DNA from: Acanthamoeba lenticulata
Taxonomy: Eukaryota; Discosea; Longamoebia; Acanthamoebidae
Direction of reading: 5' to 3'
Assembly: GCA_002179805.1 (NCBI GenBank)
Contig: NAVB01002160.1
Coordinates: 1-19,729, forward strand
Length of the DNA stretch: 19,729 nucleotides
This document shows positions 1 through 8,850 of this stretch, piece by piece. The notes beneath the pieces are model-generated. The model was not told the origin of the DNA, did not search any database, and was given only the letters and a program-made list of their open reading frames with translations. The translations under genes were made by a program, and so were the position numbers. How positions within the stretch are numbered: position 1 is the first letter of the stretch; every line of letters begins with the position of its first letter.

Positions 1-151
1 GGTGGGCGTCGAGGGCAGCCGTATCGGCTTTCACCCGCTGTTCGAGATCTCGAACCTGAGACATGAGCTCTCGATTGAGGCGTTCAAGCTCAACGGCTTG
101 TTGGCGTGCATTTCCTCCGGACGACGAATTCAAACTACTCGAATCGGCCAT
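1..151 (-). CDS. N-terminal fragment of a coiled-coil protein
   Basis: The minus strand has an ATG at 151-149 followed by 50 open codons running off the left edge, so only the N-terminus is visible. The first 15 or so residues are Ser/Asn/Gly-rich (MADSSSLNSSSGG). From about residue 17 the sequence becomes a charged, Leu-spaced helix (QAVELERLNRELMSQVRDLE), typical of a coiled coil. I do not recognise the family and give no function. The ATG is the first in this frame after the downstream end of MCM8, which lies on the same strand. The upstream 850 bases would hold its promoter. No intron is visible in the part shown. It could be a chance open frame, but the heptad pattern favours a real gene. 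Confidence 0.55.
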   Translation of the reverse strand, partial: MADSSSLNSSSGGNARQQAVELERLNRELMSQVRDLEQRVKADTAALDAH

Positions 152-346
152 CTTTTTCTTCCTCGTCAGCCTTCCAACTTAGGGAGGGAAGGGAGTGTTA
201 TTGGTTGTTTCTTTATCGAGAGATAATGCAAGCTAACTTCTCTTGCCGATCTGAGACCACGACACTTCGAAGAGTGAGAAGGAAGTGGTTGTCCCTTGAG
301 CGGCCACTTGTGCTTCGCTTGGTGGTAGGTCGACCAGAAACGACCG

Positions 347-352
347 TTTATT
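347..352 (-). terminator. Possible AATAAA polyadenylation signal
   Basis: The plus strand reads TTTATT, giving AATAAA on the minus strand. It lies about 650 bases past the MCM8 stop, which is far for a compact genome, but immediately after the candidate small gene. This suggests it may end a separate short transcript. The assignment is inferred from the hexamer alone. Confidence 0.35.
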
Positions 353-622
353 CAGGATAAGGTAAAGAAAATGGTATTTTCCTTTTCGCTCTGGGCGCCG
401 GGGAACGTGCACTTGCTCTGGGTGCCGAGTGCTTGCCACTGATCTCAGCGACGGCAATAGCGTCGGCCACCTCCCCGGCCCCAAGGTCCCCTCCTCCGTC
501 CTGATGTACTTTGATCAGCACTGGAATGAGAAACGAACAACTACGGACTCTGTACCGTAACCGTAGCCTGGCGGAGCGTGGTGGTGATGGTGGTGTCGGT
601 GGCGGCTGAACAAACTGCCCAT
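348..622 (-). CDS. Candidate small His-rich protein with possible N-myristoylation signal
   Basis: An ATG at 622-620 opens MGSLFSR, which fits an N-myristoylation signal (Gly2, Ser at position 6). Six consecutive His residues and APPGYGY follow. A TTTAAAA box lies about 90 bases upstream (709-715) and a CA-rich leader lies between, as expected for a small expressed gene. Unspliced, the frame ends after 35 codons at 515-517. A possible intron 521-555 (GTACAG...TTCCAG) would join to 56 more open codons whose TAA (348-350) overlaps an AATAAA on the same strand. That intron is only 35 nt, against 55-114 nt for all supported introns here, so the second exon is doubtful. I do not recognise a homologue. 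This is a hypothesis from sequence style. Confidence 0.3.
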
Positions 623-708
623 GTTCTTGTTGGCTTGGGTGCGAAGTAGTGTAGTTGGAGCTTGTTGTGAGTGAGTTGTGTGTGAGCCGAAGAGGCTCTT
701 CGGTGGCG

Positions 709-715
709 TTTTAAA
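709..715 (-). promoter_or_regulatory. TATA-like box upstream of the candidate small gene
   Basis: On the minus strand the heptamer TTTAAAA stands in otherwise GC-rich DNA, 87 bases before the ATG at 622. A CA-rich stretch between them resembles a transcription start and short leader. There is no experimental support, and a TTTAAAA can arise by chance. Confidence 0.3.
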
Positions 716-1000
716 GGGCTCACCTGCCAAACAGTTCTGCTGGAGACACCACGAGAGACGACTACGCGAAACACACCCCACCCTTCGTCCACTGCCCGCT
801 TACCTTCTCCCGTCATCTGGGTGTGACCTGCACGTCTCGGGTGGAGCCATAGCAATCTACTCACTCGCCCCTGTGTGCGGGGCAGTTCACGGCGCGTGCC
901 TTGACCTCAAGTGGTTGTAAATTTGTTTGTTGCGTATGTACAGACAGATCATGCTCGGCATTCCGCAGGAACACGGCCACGCCAACACACAACAGCCCTT

Positions 1001-4000
1001 TCAGGCTGCCATGAGGCGGTAGGCATTCGGCCCACTCTTGAGGAGGTAGCCCTGTGTGTTGAGTCGATCGATAAAGTCGTCGAAGCTGACGTCCAGCCGC
1101 AAGTTGATGTCATTCAGCACACGGTTGAGCTCCTGTCCGTGCCCCAGGGGCAAGTGAGCACCTTGGAAGAGGGAACGCGTTGGTACGTGAACGACGTACC
1201 GCCTTGTTGAAGAGTGAGTTGCTTTCCCGCGCCGCAATCTTCGAGAGGGCCTGCACAAACATCTTCACCTGACCCGCCTTGCTCACGCCCGTCGTTCGGC
1301 TGCCATCATCGCGCGTTGCTGTTGGTATCAGTGCCCGTCCTCGTGTGGCAAAAAGCCCACCACGGCCTTGGCCCCAAAGGAGGAAAAGAAGCGGATGAAG
1401 CAAGTACCGGAAGTCTAGATTGCCGTACTCGTCCTCAAACAGGTCGAACAGCGAACTCTGCATCAGCTCGACCACGTCCTGAGACACAAGGCGGGCCAGG
1501 CTCAGCAAAACGATCTCGAGAGAGAGAGAGAGAGAAGTGTGGTCGTTGGGAAAGGGAGAGAGTACGAGGGCATCTTCTTCGGTGACCACCTCGCGCAGCT
1601 CGGACTTGGCCTTGGCCTCGGACAGTCGGATGAGAGACTCCAGCTGGCGCGTGGTGATCGGCGTCGAGTCCGTCGCGCGGTGCTTCTTGCGCAGCGAAAT
1701 GTAAAAGTTCTTCAACACCGTCGCCGCCTCCTTGCTCAGCTTGGGCGACACGTATTTCTTGGCGTAGCCGATGTACTTGCGCAGCAGCAGTGGAGGGATG
1801 AGCGTGTCGGCCGGGATGAGCGAAGCGTCGAGTCGCTGCAGCAGCGTCTTGCGCTTGCCGCTCTCCTCCTCTTCCTCGTCCACTGCGAGAAAAAAAAGAA
1901 AGAAGCCAGTCAGCCACAACACACGAGCGAGGCCACCGTGATGCGGGCGTGCGTTTCACCTTTCTTCCTCTTCTTCTGGACCTTCTTTTGCGCTGAATGG
2001 AGCTGGAGAAAGACACACACACAGTGGACGGGTCCGTCGTCAGTATCCGCCTGCCCTCGAGAGGACGACGCAGTGGACATGATGAAGGGAGAGGAGGTTG
2101 ATAAGGCCGCGCGCACCGCCATGACGTGGTCAGAAATCAGTTCGTCGCGCTGCTCGTCGGGCTTGTCCAACAGGATGAAGACCAGATCGAAGCGCGACAA
2201 CACGGCTTCGCTCATCTTCAAATTCTCCGCCACGGTCTTGGCCCGACTGCACATCCCGCCGGCGGTCGATGAGTGCTTGACTTGAGCCTAGAAGGAGAAG
2301 TGGGATCGTACTTGTAGTGGCCGCCCACCGGGTTGGCGGCAGCGATGACGGCCGTGCGAGCGGGAAGGGAGCACACGATGCCGGCCTTGGCGATGGAGAT
2401 GGACTGCTGCTCCATGGCCTCCAGCAGCGACTGATGCTCATTGGGCATCTTATCAAACTCGTCAATGCAGCAAACGCCCTGATCGCCTGTGCGCTCAGCG
2501 GTCAGGGAGTGGTCTGGCGCGTGGGGAAGCTTCATAGAGAAAGCCGCTCGCGTACCGAGGATGAGCGCACCGGCCTCGAGTGCGTAGTCGCCCGAACCCT
2601 TTTCCTTGAACAGGGTGACCGTCAGGCCAGACGATGACGAGTAGGACCCGCACACGTAGACGCCACGGGGTGCGACGTTGCTCACGGCCTGCAGGAGCTG
2701 CGACTTGCCCAAGCCTTCCCGTCGGAGGCACCCAGGGCACGGGGGTTAGCGAGGAGGGCAAGAGTGGCCCACAAAAATGCAAGGCCGTTGCGTACCGGGA
2801 TCGCCCACCACAAGCACGTGCGAGTCACTACGGATGGGCAGCGTGTCCTTGTCATGGCCGCGCCTCGTGCCGCCGAACAAAGCCAGCATGAGCCCGGCTG
2901 TGTGGCCCATCGGTCACTCGCATTAGTGCGCCATAACAAGACAAGATGAGTCCGAAGGATTATGACGAGGTAGAGTGCCTTTCACCAGCTGGTGGCCGTA
3001 GATGGTGGGACAGAGCGAGTTCACAATGAGCGAAAAGAGGTTGTCCTGCGAGGCGATGTCCGTGATCATCTGCAAATCAACCATCGAAAAGTCCACGGCC
3101 TCGAGCTTGTCCATCTGCTTGCAGTTCTCCACCACATTGGCGTCAAGATAGATCACGAACATGGCCTTTTCCTTCTGCTGCTTGGACCCACGGCCTGTGG
3201 CAGGTAGTCATGACACAATCCACACACACAGGAACCGGTCAGACTTGTACAAACAATCGTCCGCCGCACGGCCTATGGCCCCGTCGTCTGAACACCTACC
3301 AGGCTTGTCGAGTTCCGGGTTCATGACCTTCACGATGCCGGTCACGGTGACCACGTCTCCTGGCACGCCGGCGTCGACCATGTCGTCCGTGAGCTCGCAC
3401 TCGATTGTTCGCGGCACTCGCCCAGCGTCGGTGCCCGCGGCCATGAGCTCTTGCACTCTGCCATTCGAAAAATAATGTAAATGGGCGATCAACCAAATGG
3501 GCGCTGCAGGACCGAGCAAGGGCGATGGCCGCGCACCTGATCTTTTGCCAGTCGACAGTGATGGCCGACCCTCGGATGGGGTCGAACACGCGGCCTCGAC
3601 AGTGAGTGGTCACGCACTTCTCCGGCGCGTTGAAGCGGCCGTCCTCGAAGATTCGCGTGATGGTGACGCCGCACCGACCGCAGAGGAAGTCCATCTGCCG
3701 CACGATAGGCTTGATGTTGCCCACGCGCACGATGGTGCCCCGCACGCAAGTGAATTTGCCTGGCGTTGGAGCGACAAAAAGCAAGTGAGCAAGCAACTCA
3801 TAGGTGGTGAGTCGTGCGATCGTACACAGACCGCCTGCAGACCAAGACCGGAAAGCATACCAATGTAGTTGGACTTGATCTTCTTGATGGCAGTCACTCT
3901 ATCAAAGTGCGCAAAGCGCACATTGATCTTATCCTTGATGCCAGGCTCCACGTCATGCAAGTCCGCATAGACGACCTGAGAAAGAGGTGCCCGGGGGTGA

Positions 4001-4426
4001 GCCAAAGGGAAGTACAGCGTAACATAAGAGCTGCATACCTCGAAGACGGCCACGCTAACGGAGCCAATGCAAAGCTCAGGTTCGCCCATAAGCGCGGGCA
4101 CGAAGATGGTTTTAGTCTCTTCGTCGAGCTCCTTGACGAGAAGGCTGTAGTCGAGTGTCAGGCTCCTTGTTTGACGAACTGTCTCCTGCACCCTCCCCAC
4201 GTATGGATGAATGTGCCGTTCACTTGCACTTCCGGCTTATGAGGTGGCAATGTTGGACACTCACCTTTTGCGCTGGTGTGGTAATGGGCGACAGGTATCT
4301 AATAAAGCCATCAATGAGAGTTGCGCGGCTCGGCATATCGGCCGCCGAGAACTCCTCAAACGGAAAATAGATGCTCCAACCGCGGTATCCGGCGGGGGCA
4401 GTGGTACCCCCTTGGCTCTGCTTCAT
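1001..4426 (-). CDS. MCM8: DNA helicase MCM8 (15 exons, complete)
   Basis: AAA+ helicase of the MCM family; MCM8 works with MCM9 in homologous recombination and replication-fork repair in the nucleus. Exons (5' to 3', minus): 4426-4265, 4185-4039, 3975-3861, 3759-3537, 3457-3300, 3194-2979, 2897-2796, 2714-2556, 2486-2312, 2246-2117, 2002-1960, 1882-1566, 1478-1408, 1299-1200, 1132-1001. Phases agree and give 749 aa. Visible are GYRGWSIYF near the N-terminus, a zinc finger (C168, C171, C190, C195), Walker A GDPGLGKS (372-379), Walker B IDEF (435-438), the arginine-finger motif SRFDL (503-507) and a C-terminal winged-helix end [15 protein letters not shown]8 rather than MCM2-7 or MCM9 is indicated by [17 protein letters not shown] and the C-terminal match. 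The start is the first in-frame ATG after a TAA at 4483-4481. Exon 6 ends at a GC donor. The exon 10-11 junction lies in a poorly conserved linker and is the least certain. Confidence 0.93.
1518..1535. repeat. (GA)9 microsatellite in an MCM8 intron
   Basis: Nine GA dinucleotides lie inside the MCM8 intron 1479-1565. On the transcribed strand they read as a TC run upstream of the acceptor, so they may act as part of the polypyrimidine tract. Length variation between strains is expected. Confidence 0.8.
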
Positions 4427-4619
4427 CGAGAGATGCTCCCGCTGTCGATTTTGAATATTTTGTTGTTTTGCGGACAAAATTTACAAGAATACTTTGGAAT
4501 GCGGAATAGTTTTTTTTGTATTGCATTCCACCGAAGTGCGCGGACGAGCTGACAACCGGTTTTTGTTATTGTCGCAAAGGCCTTTTACCTTGCCCCATCG
4601 ATTCTTCTCTCAAGTCGCC
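4427..4619. promoter_or_regulatory. Divergent promoter between MCM8 and the VWA gene
   Basis: The 193 bases separate the MCM8 ATG (minus, 4426) from the VWA-protein ATG (plus, 4620), so both promoters must lie here or inside the first exons. The stretch is clearly richer in A+T than the genes and includes a T8 run near 4507-4514. No canonical TATA box is evident. A short plus-strand frame, 4499-4552 (17 codons), could be an upstream ORF if transcription starts to its left. Confidence 0.6.
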
Positions 4620-5891
4620 ATGGACAGACGTGTGGATACACCAATCCCTACGGCCTTGCCGAGGAACAGTACCACCACATCAGCAACAAATATGTCACAT
4701 TTAAACGAAGAAGCGGCCCAATTAAGGGCTCAGATTGAAGCGATGAAGGCGGCTATCGCAGCTGCCGCAGTAGGTCCCACTTCCGGGTCATCCTCACCCT
4801 CTTCCTCTCGGTCATCCTCGACTTCATCTCTAGCCCCCGCTTCAGGCACGGCGATGTACGCAGTTGATGGCCTCACATCGTCGGATCTCTCCTTGGACAG
4901 CATGCGCGTGCTCAAACGAGCCCAAGAGACAGCCGAAGAAAACAAGCGTTTAAACGAAGAGATGGCTCAGATGAGGCGCATGATGGAGGCCCTCATGGCT
5001 AATATTGCTGTTCCTCCTCCTGCTTCATCCTCTTCGGAAAGGAGCTTACCACCCATCGCTTCGGGTCCAATATCCCCCTCACTCTCCGTGCACTCGTCCA
5101 TTTCGCGAGGGACGTCGTCGCGTTCGGCGAGGCGCGAGAAGGAGGAGCTCGAGGCGCAGATCGCCACGCTTAAGAACGCCATCGCCGCCGCCAAAGCCCC
5201 GAAGAAGTACGAGCACCACGCTGACGTGGTGTTCCTGGTCGACTGCACGGGCTCCATGGGCAAGTGGATCGAGGCGACCAAGGCCAAGATGCAGGAGATT
5301 CTAAACGAGGTCAAGAGGCAGTACCCGAACGTGCTCACGCGCGTTGGCTTTGTGGGTTACCGCGACTTTGATGGCATTAGCACGGCCTCTCGGGACGACC
5401 AGTTCGAGGGCCTGATCAAGCCTTTAACAGAGGAGATCGAGCACCTGCGCGACTTCATTGGCGGCGTCAAGGCGACGGGCGGCGGCGACGCGGCCGAGGA
5501 TGTGTTTGGCGGCCTTGAGCGCTGCCTCGCGCTCGGCTGGCAGGGGGAGGCGCGCGTCATCATCCACTTTGCCGACGCGCCCGGCCACGGCAAGCACTGG
5601 AACGGCGGCTGCGGGGACAACCACGCCAATTTTGACGCCGACGGCTCGCTGGGCAAGCAGCTCGTGGACAAGCTCATCAAACAGCGCATCAACTACTACT
5701 TCGGCCAGATCACCAGCCACACCAAGTCCATGACCGACAGGCTGGAGGAACATTACAAACGCGACGAGTTCAGGCAGAGCACGATGGAGGTGCTCGAGAT
5801 GGGCGCCGAACCCACCAAGTTCCTCGAGAAGTGTGTCTACGCCATCACCTCCTCCATTTCCTCGTCCATCCCCTCTGGCCGACGCATTTGA
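4620..5891 (+). CDS. von Willebrand factor A-domain protein with N-terminal coiled-coil modules
   Basis: An intronless 423-aa protein. The C-terminal half (about 200-400) is a VWA domain with the metal-ion site: DCTGSMG (Asp208), a Thr in KATGGGDAAED (about 286) and Asp319 in HFADAPGHG. This form resembles the VWA domain of amoebal VWA/alpha-kinase proteins such as Dictyostelium VwkA. No alpha-kinase domain follows, as the frame ends at SSIPSGRRI. The N-terminal half holds three related helical segments (about 28-50, 110-131, 172-192) joined by Ser/Pro-rich linkers. The likely role is metal-dependent protein binding in the cytosol; no signal peptide or membrane segment is seen. The ATG at 4620 is the first in frame; upstream codons are open but lack an ATG. 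It converges on the MOSC gene with 59 bases between the stops. Confidence 0.88.
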   Translation: MDRRVDTPIPTALPRNSTTTSATNMSHLNEEAAQLRAQIEAMKAAIAAAAVGPTSGSSSPSSSRSSSTSSLAPASGTAMYAVDGLTSSDLSLDSMRVLKRAQETAEENKRLNEEMAQMRRMMEALMANIAVPPPASSSSERSLPPIASGPISPSLSVHSSISRGTSSRSARREKEELEAQIATLKNAIAAAKAPKKYEHHADVVFLVDCTGSMGKWIEATKAKMQEILNEVKRQYPNVLTRVGFVGYRDFDGISTASRDDQFEGLIKPLTEEIEHLRDFIGGVKATGGGDAAEDVFGGLERCLALGWQGEARVIIHFADAPGHGKHWNGGCGDNHANFDADGSLGKQLVDKLIKQRINYYFGQITSHTKSMTDRLEEHYKRDEFRQSTMEVLEMGAEPTKFLEKCVYAITSSISSSIPSGRRI

Positions 5892-5950
5892 CAGCTGTCC
5901 TCTTCCCTCAGCGCCCAACACACTTTGTTTAATACTGTTTAAGAAATCGA

Positions 5951-7296
5951 TCATAGCGTGTCCAGGTTGGACTCCTCCGCCTGCTTCATAACCTCCACCT
6001 CTTGGCCCACCTTGATGACACCTGCCCAAGAAGAGGAACTCGTGAGAAAGGTAGGGCCCGAGCTCGGAACTGCAGCTCCGAGAGTTGGGAAGACAGCGGT
6101 ACCGCTGGGGGCTGTGTGCGAAAGGTACTGCCCAAAGTAGTGCTTGCCCTTGCGTGACCGGAAGGAGACCAGCGTGGTTGTGGGCTCGCCCTTCTCGAGT
6201 ACGCCCACCTCGGGGTTCACGCGCGGCAGCATGCAGCGATCACACGGCTGCACCACGTGCAGCTCCACCCTGCGTCCCCCACACCACCACCACCACCACC
6301 GTCCTTGATCATGATGCGCCACCTGGGGATGATGATGCGGACGGGGAAGATCCAAACCCGCCAATCTTGATTGTACGCCAGTAGTCCTCGGCGAACGGCT
6401 TTCCGGCGCCACGCACCACGCTGGCGGGATCGATGACGATGTGAGCGACATGTCGAACGCGCACGTAACGTACAGCGAGGGAGAAAGCGCAAGGTCCACG
6501 CACATGTTTGGCCGGAAGCGTGCCATGGTGATGCTCACTGGCTCCTCGCCCTTCTCCCGCGCCGTTTTCTCTGCTCGCGCTACGAGGTCTGGAGGCACAC
6601 GCGTCAAAAAACTTGGTGGCCGAACCAGAGCCTCAGCTAGTGAACATACCTTCAAGCGACTCCTGCGAAATGAGGAGGTACTGCTGGCAGTCAACAAGCG
6701 AAACGACGTTGTCGAGGCCCGGCACGGCCCAAACCGGGTCGATCGGTCTCGCGAAGGATTTGATCATGCGCACGAGCCTTTGAGGAGAGGTGAGGAGGTC
6801 AGAGAGCGAGGCGACGCCGGTGCTTTGTAGAGGTGCAAGTCTTTCCGAACCTGAGCGGCTTGTTCAGAAAGGTAGACAGCCACTGCGCGGCCTGAGGGCC
6901 TTGGTCCACAACCGGCACCGACTCGGGCCACAGTCGCGCTTCCTCCGGGACTGTCTCCTCAGCGTACGCCAGCGGGATGCGGAGCGTCTCCATCGCGGGG
7001 GCGTCCAGGCACAGGTGCTCCCCCTGCGCGAGCGCTCAACAAAAGGACCGGGAACGGAGCGTAGAGGCGGGAGAAGCGCGTACGTCGAAACGCGGCGCGA
7101 CGAGGGTCATGCGTGGGATTTGCCGGATGGTGACGAAGGAGCGGCGGTTGTCCCGGGCCTGCTCCATGACCACCATCCACTCGCGGTCATGCACAAACCC
7201 ATACCGGCCCACCTCCGCCTCCTCAAGCTTGATCCCTCGGCAGGACTTGACCGGATAAACCCACAAACCGGTCACCACGACTTGTTGCCTCTCCAT
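5951..7296 (-). CDS. MOSC-domain molybdenum enzyme, mARC-like (7 exons)
   Basis: A 299-aa protein of the mitochondrial amidoxime-reducing component (mARC) / YcbX family. Known members bind molybdenum cofactor and reduce N-hydroxylated compounds with cytochrome b5 and its reductase. Exons (minus): 7296-7084, 7023-6851, 6777-6650, 6588-6504, 6420-6358, 6269-6103, 6021-5951; all junctions keep phase. The MOSC N-terminal barrel starts at GLWVYPVKSCRGI (about 10-22), followed by GFVHDREWMVV. The MOSC core has ARFRPNIVVRG, PFAEDYW, and VVQPCDRCMLPRVNPE with the CxxC (230, 233) where family members ligand molybdenum. The end is HYFGQYLS...GVIKVGQEVEV. No N-terminal transmembrane anchor and no C-terminal 2Fe-2S domain are present, so the location is unclear. 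The last intron (6022-6102) could instead be read through in frame, adding 27 residues; the family alignment favours removal. Confidence 0.88.
6283..6300. repeat. (ACC)6 trinucleotide repeat in a MOSC-gene intron
   Basis: Six ACC units lie within the intron 6270-6357. Read on the transcribed strand this is a GGT run, unusual so close to a 3' splice site because it interrupts any pyrimidine tract. It is noncoding in the spliced model. Confidence 0.75.
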
Positions 7297-7499
7297 CTAG
7301 TGCGCACGAAGAAACGGTGATTATTGTTTATTGTCTTGTTTCTTTTTATCTTCCCCGATGCATTTCAGCGAGTTAGCAAACGCCGGGAAACCTACACCGC
7401 CAATTGGCTGATGCTTCTTCCAATCGAAAAATCCGCTGCGAAAACTCTTCTTTTAAACAACTCCTTCCTTTCGGGGTGTAAACATCTATATGATCAGCC
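7297..7499 (-). promoter_or_regulatory. DNAJC9-like 3' region and MOSC-gene promoter
   Basis: The 203 bases lie between two minus-strand genes. An AATAAA on the minus strand (7332-7327) lies about 170 bases after the DNAJC9-like stop and only 31 bases before the MOSC ATG. If used, it would leave almost no independent promoter or leader for the MOSC gene. Confidence 0.5.
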
Positions 7500-8771
7500 T
7501 CATTTCCTTCGATTGCCGGACTTGGTCGTCGTAGCCTTTTTCTTGATGGTCGCCTTTCGGGCTTCCAATCGTTGTCTCGCGCGCTCAAACTCTTCTTCCG
7601 TGGGCTGGTTGTTGTCCTCCTGTTCTTCCTCTTCGTCTTCTACATCTACTCGCCTCTTCTTTCGGCTCCTTGCCTTGCCGTCGGAGGCGGCACTGCTCTT
7701 CCTCTCCTCGATCTTCTTGCGCAGTGCGAGGAACTCCTCCTCTGTGGGCTCATCTGTACCACGGTTGTCGTCTTCCTCTTCATCCTCTTCTTCCTGGGGC
7801 TTGGCCTTCTTGCCCTTACGGCCACCCGCGCCCTTCTTGGCCTCCTTTCCGCCGTACTTGGCCTCCAAACTGCACAAGTGGAGAAGGCCAAAAAAGAGTC
7901 AAACACAACGTGTCAACATGAGATCACAGTTGGCAAAGCGTACTTAGAGATGACCGAGTTGAAGCGTGAGGCTGACTTATTCTTGTTCTTGAGAATCATT
8001 TGCTTCAGGGCGTCCTCTCCGCTGGCATCATTGCCCTTCTTCTTTTTGAGGCCCAGCTTCTCTGCGAGCTCCTCGGCCTCCTTAGCCTCCTGCTCCTCTT
8101 GGACCTTGCGCCGCTTGGCCGCAGCCGAAGTGCGCTTGTTCTGTTTCCTCCTGCTCGCTTCATACGCGGGGAATGTGGGCACCTCCTTCGCCTTGATTGC
8201 GGCGTCGATGATGGCACGGAATCGCTCCTCGTCATCCCAGGAACTCAGCACGACATGGTCGATGATGCTCTCCATATCACCTGTTCACGCGACCGTAAGG
8301 ATGCTTATTGGCTCAGAGCACCAAAAAGAGGAAAAGCGGTGTACCTTCGTGGTCGACATAGGCCTTCTTCACGTCAGCCACCTCAAGCTCGGAACCCCTG
8401 AACGACTTGGCGTAGGACTCGATATCTTCTGTGGTAACCTGCTTGAACAACAGGCGCCAGTACTCATCCCAATCTCTGTTCTCGCTGCTTGCAAGGAAGT
8501 CGTCGTGCTCAATTGATCCCGTTTCATCATAAAATTTGCGCTTTTCCTCGACGCTCAGAGTTTCGTAGATGCGCCCCAGAGTTTGGAACTCGTCTTTGGA
8601 TCTCGCCTTGGCTTCATCGTCGCCCTGCGCCCGATCAGGGTGGAATTGCAAGGCCAATTTATAGTAAGCTTTCCTGATTTCAGCCGTTGCGGCATCCTTC
8701 TTCACGCCTAGGATCGCGTAGAAGCATTCGCCCTCATCAAAGCGCTCCCTGATCGTTTTGGTGCTCTCCAT
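7500..8771 (-). CDS. DNAJC9: DNAJC9-like J-domain histone co-chaperone (3 exons)
   Basis: A 377-aa co-chaperone. DNAJC9 binds histones H3-H4 and recruits HSP70 through its J domain in the nucleus. Exons (minus): 8771-8345, 8280-7944, 7869-7500. The J domain covers about 16-85 with HPD at 44-46. NRDWDEYWRLLFKQVTTEDI and GSELEVADVKKAY match the DNAJC9-specific region. The later segment (IIDAAIKAKEVPTF, then a Lys/Glu-rich helix to KLGLKKKKG) matches the histone-binding helices. NLEAKYGG corresponds to the end of the animal protein, which is about 260 aa. Here a further tail of about 115 residues follows, with two acidic stretches, basic clusters (SRKKRR) and a duplicated PTEEEF motif. The basic clusters could be nuclear localisation signals. 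Only 79 bases separate its ATG from the mL52 stop. Confidence 0.9.
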
Positions 8772-8829
8772 GGGAGGCAGAGGTGCGTTTGAAAAAAGGC
8801 GCGAACGAAACGTTTCTTTTCTGCCGCCC

Positions 8830-8850
8830 AAAAAAAAAAATAAAAAAAAA
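8830..8850. repeat. A-rich tract between DNAJC9-like and mL52 genes
   Basis: The plus strand has two long A runs split by one T directly next to the mL52 stop codon; transcripts of the minus-strand genes would carry U runs here. With only 79 bases between the two genes, this tract must serve the end of one transcript, the start of the next, or both. No AATAAA is seen. Confidence 0.6.

Larger units (their letters stand above)
152..1000. other. Intergenic stretch between MCM8 and the left-edge gene
   Basis: This 849-base stretch separates two minus-strand genes. It should contain the MCM8 3' end and the promoter of the coiled-coil gene. Beyond the small His-rich candidate at 348-622 I see no convincing coding sequence: the other open frames are short, compositionally random and lack family motifs. 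No tRNA or rRNA was recognised. Confidence 0.6.

Noticed and set aside
1539..2285. 248-codon plus-strand ORF across MCM8
   Set aside because: It is antisense to well-supported MCM8 exons and introns, and its protein is a low-complexity shadow of GC-rich coding sequence.
8830..8850. A/T tract as a bacterial-type intrinsic terminator
   Set aside because: No hairpin precedes it and the genes are eukaryotic, with introns.
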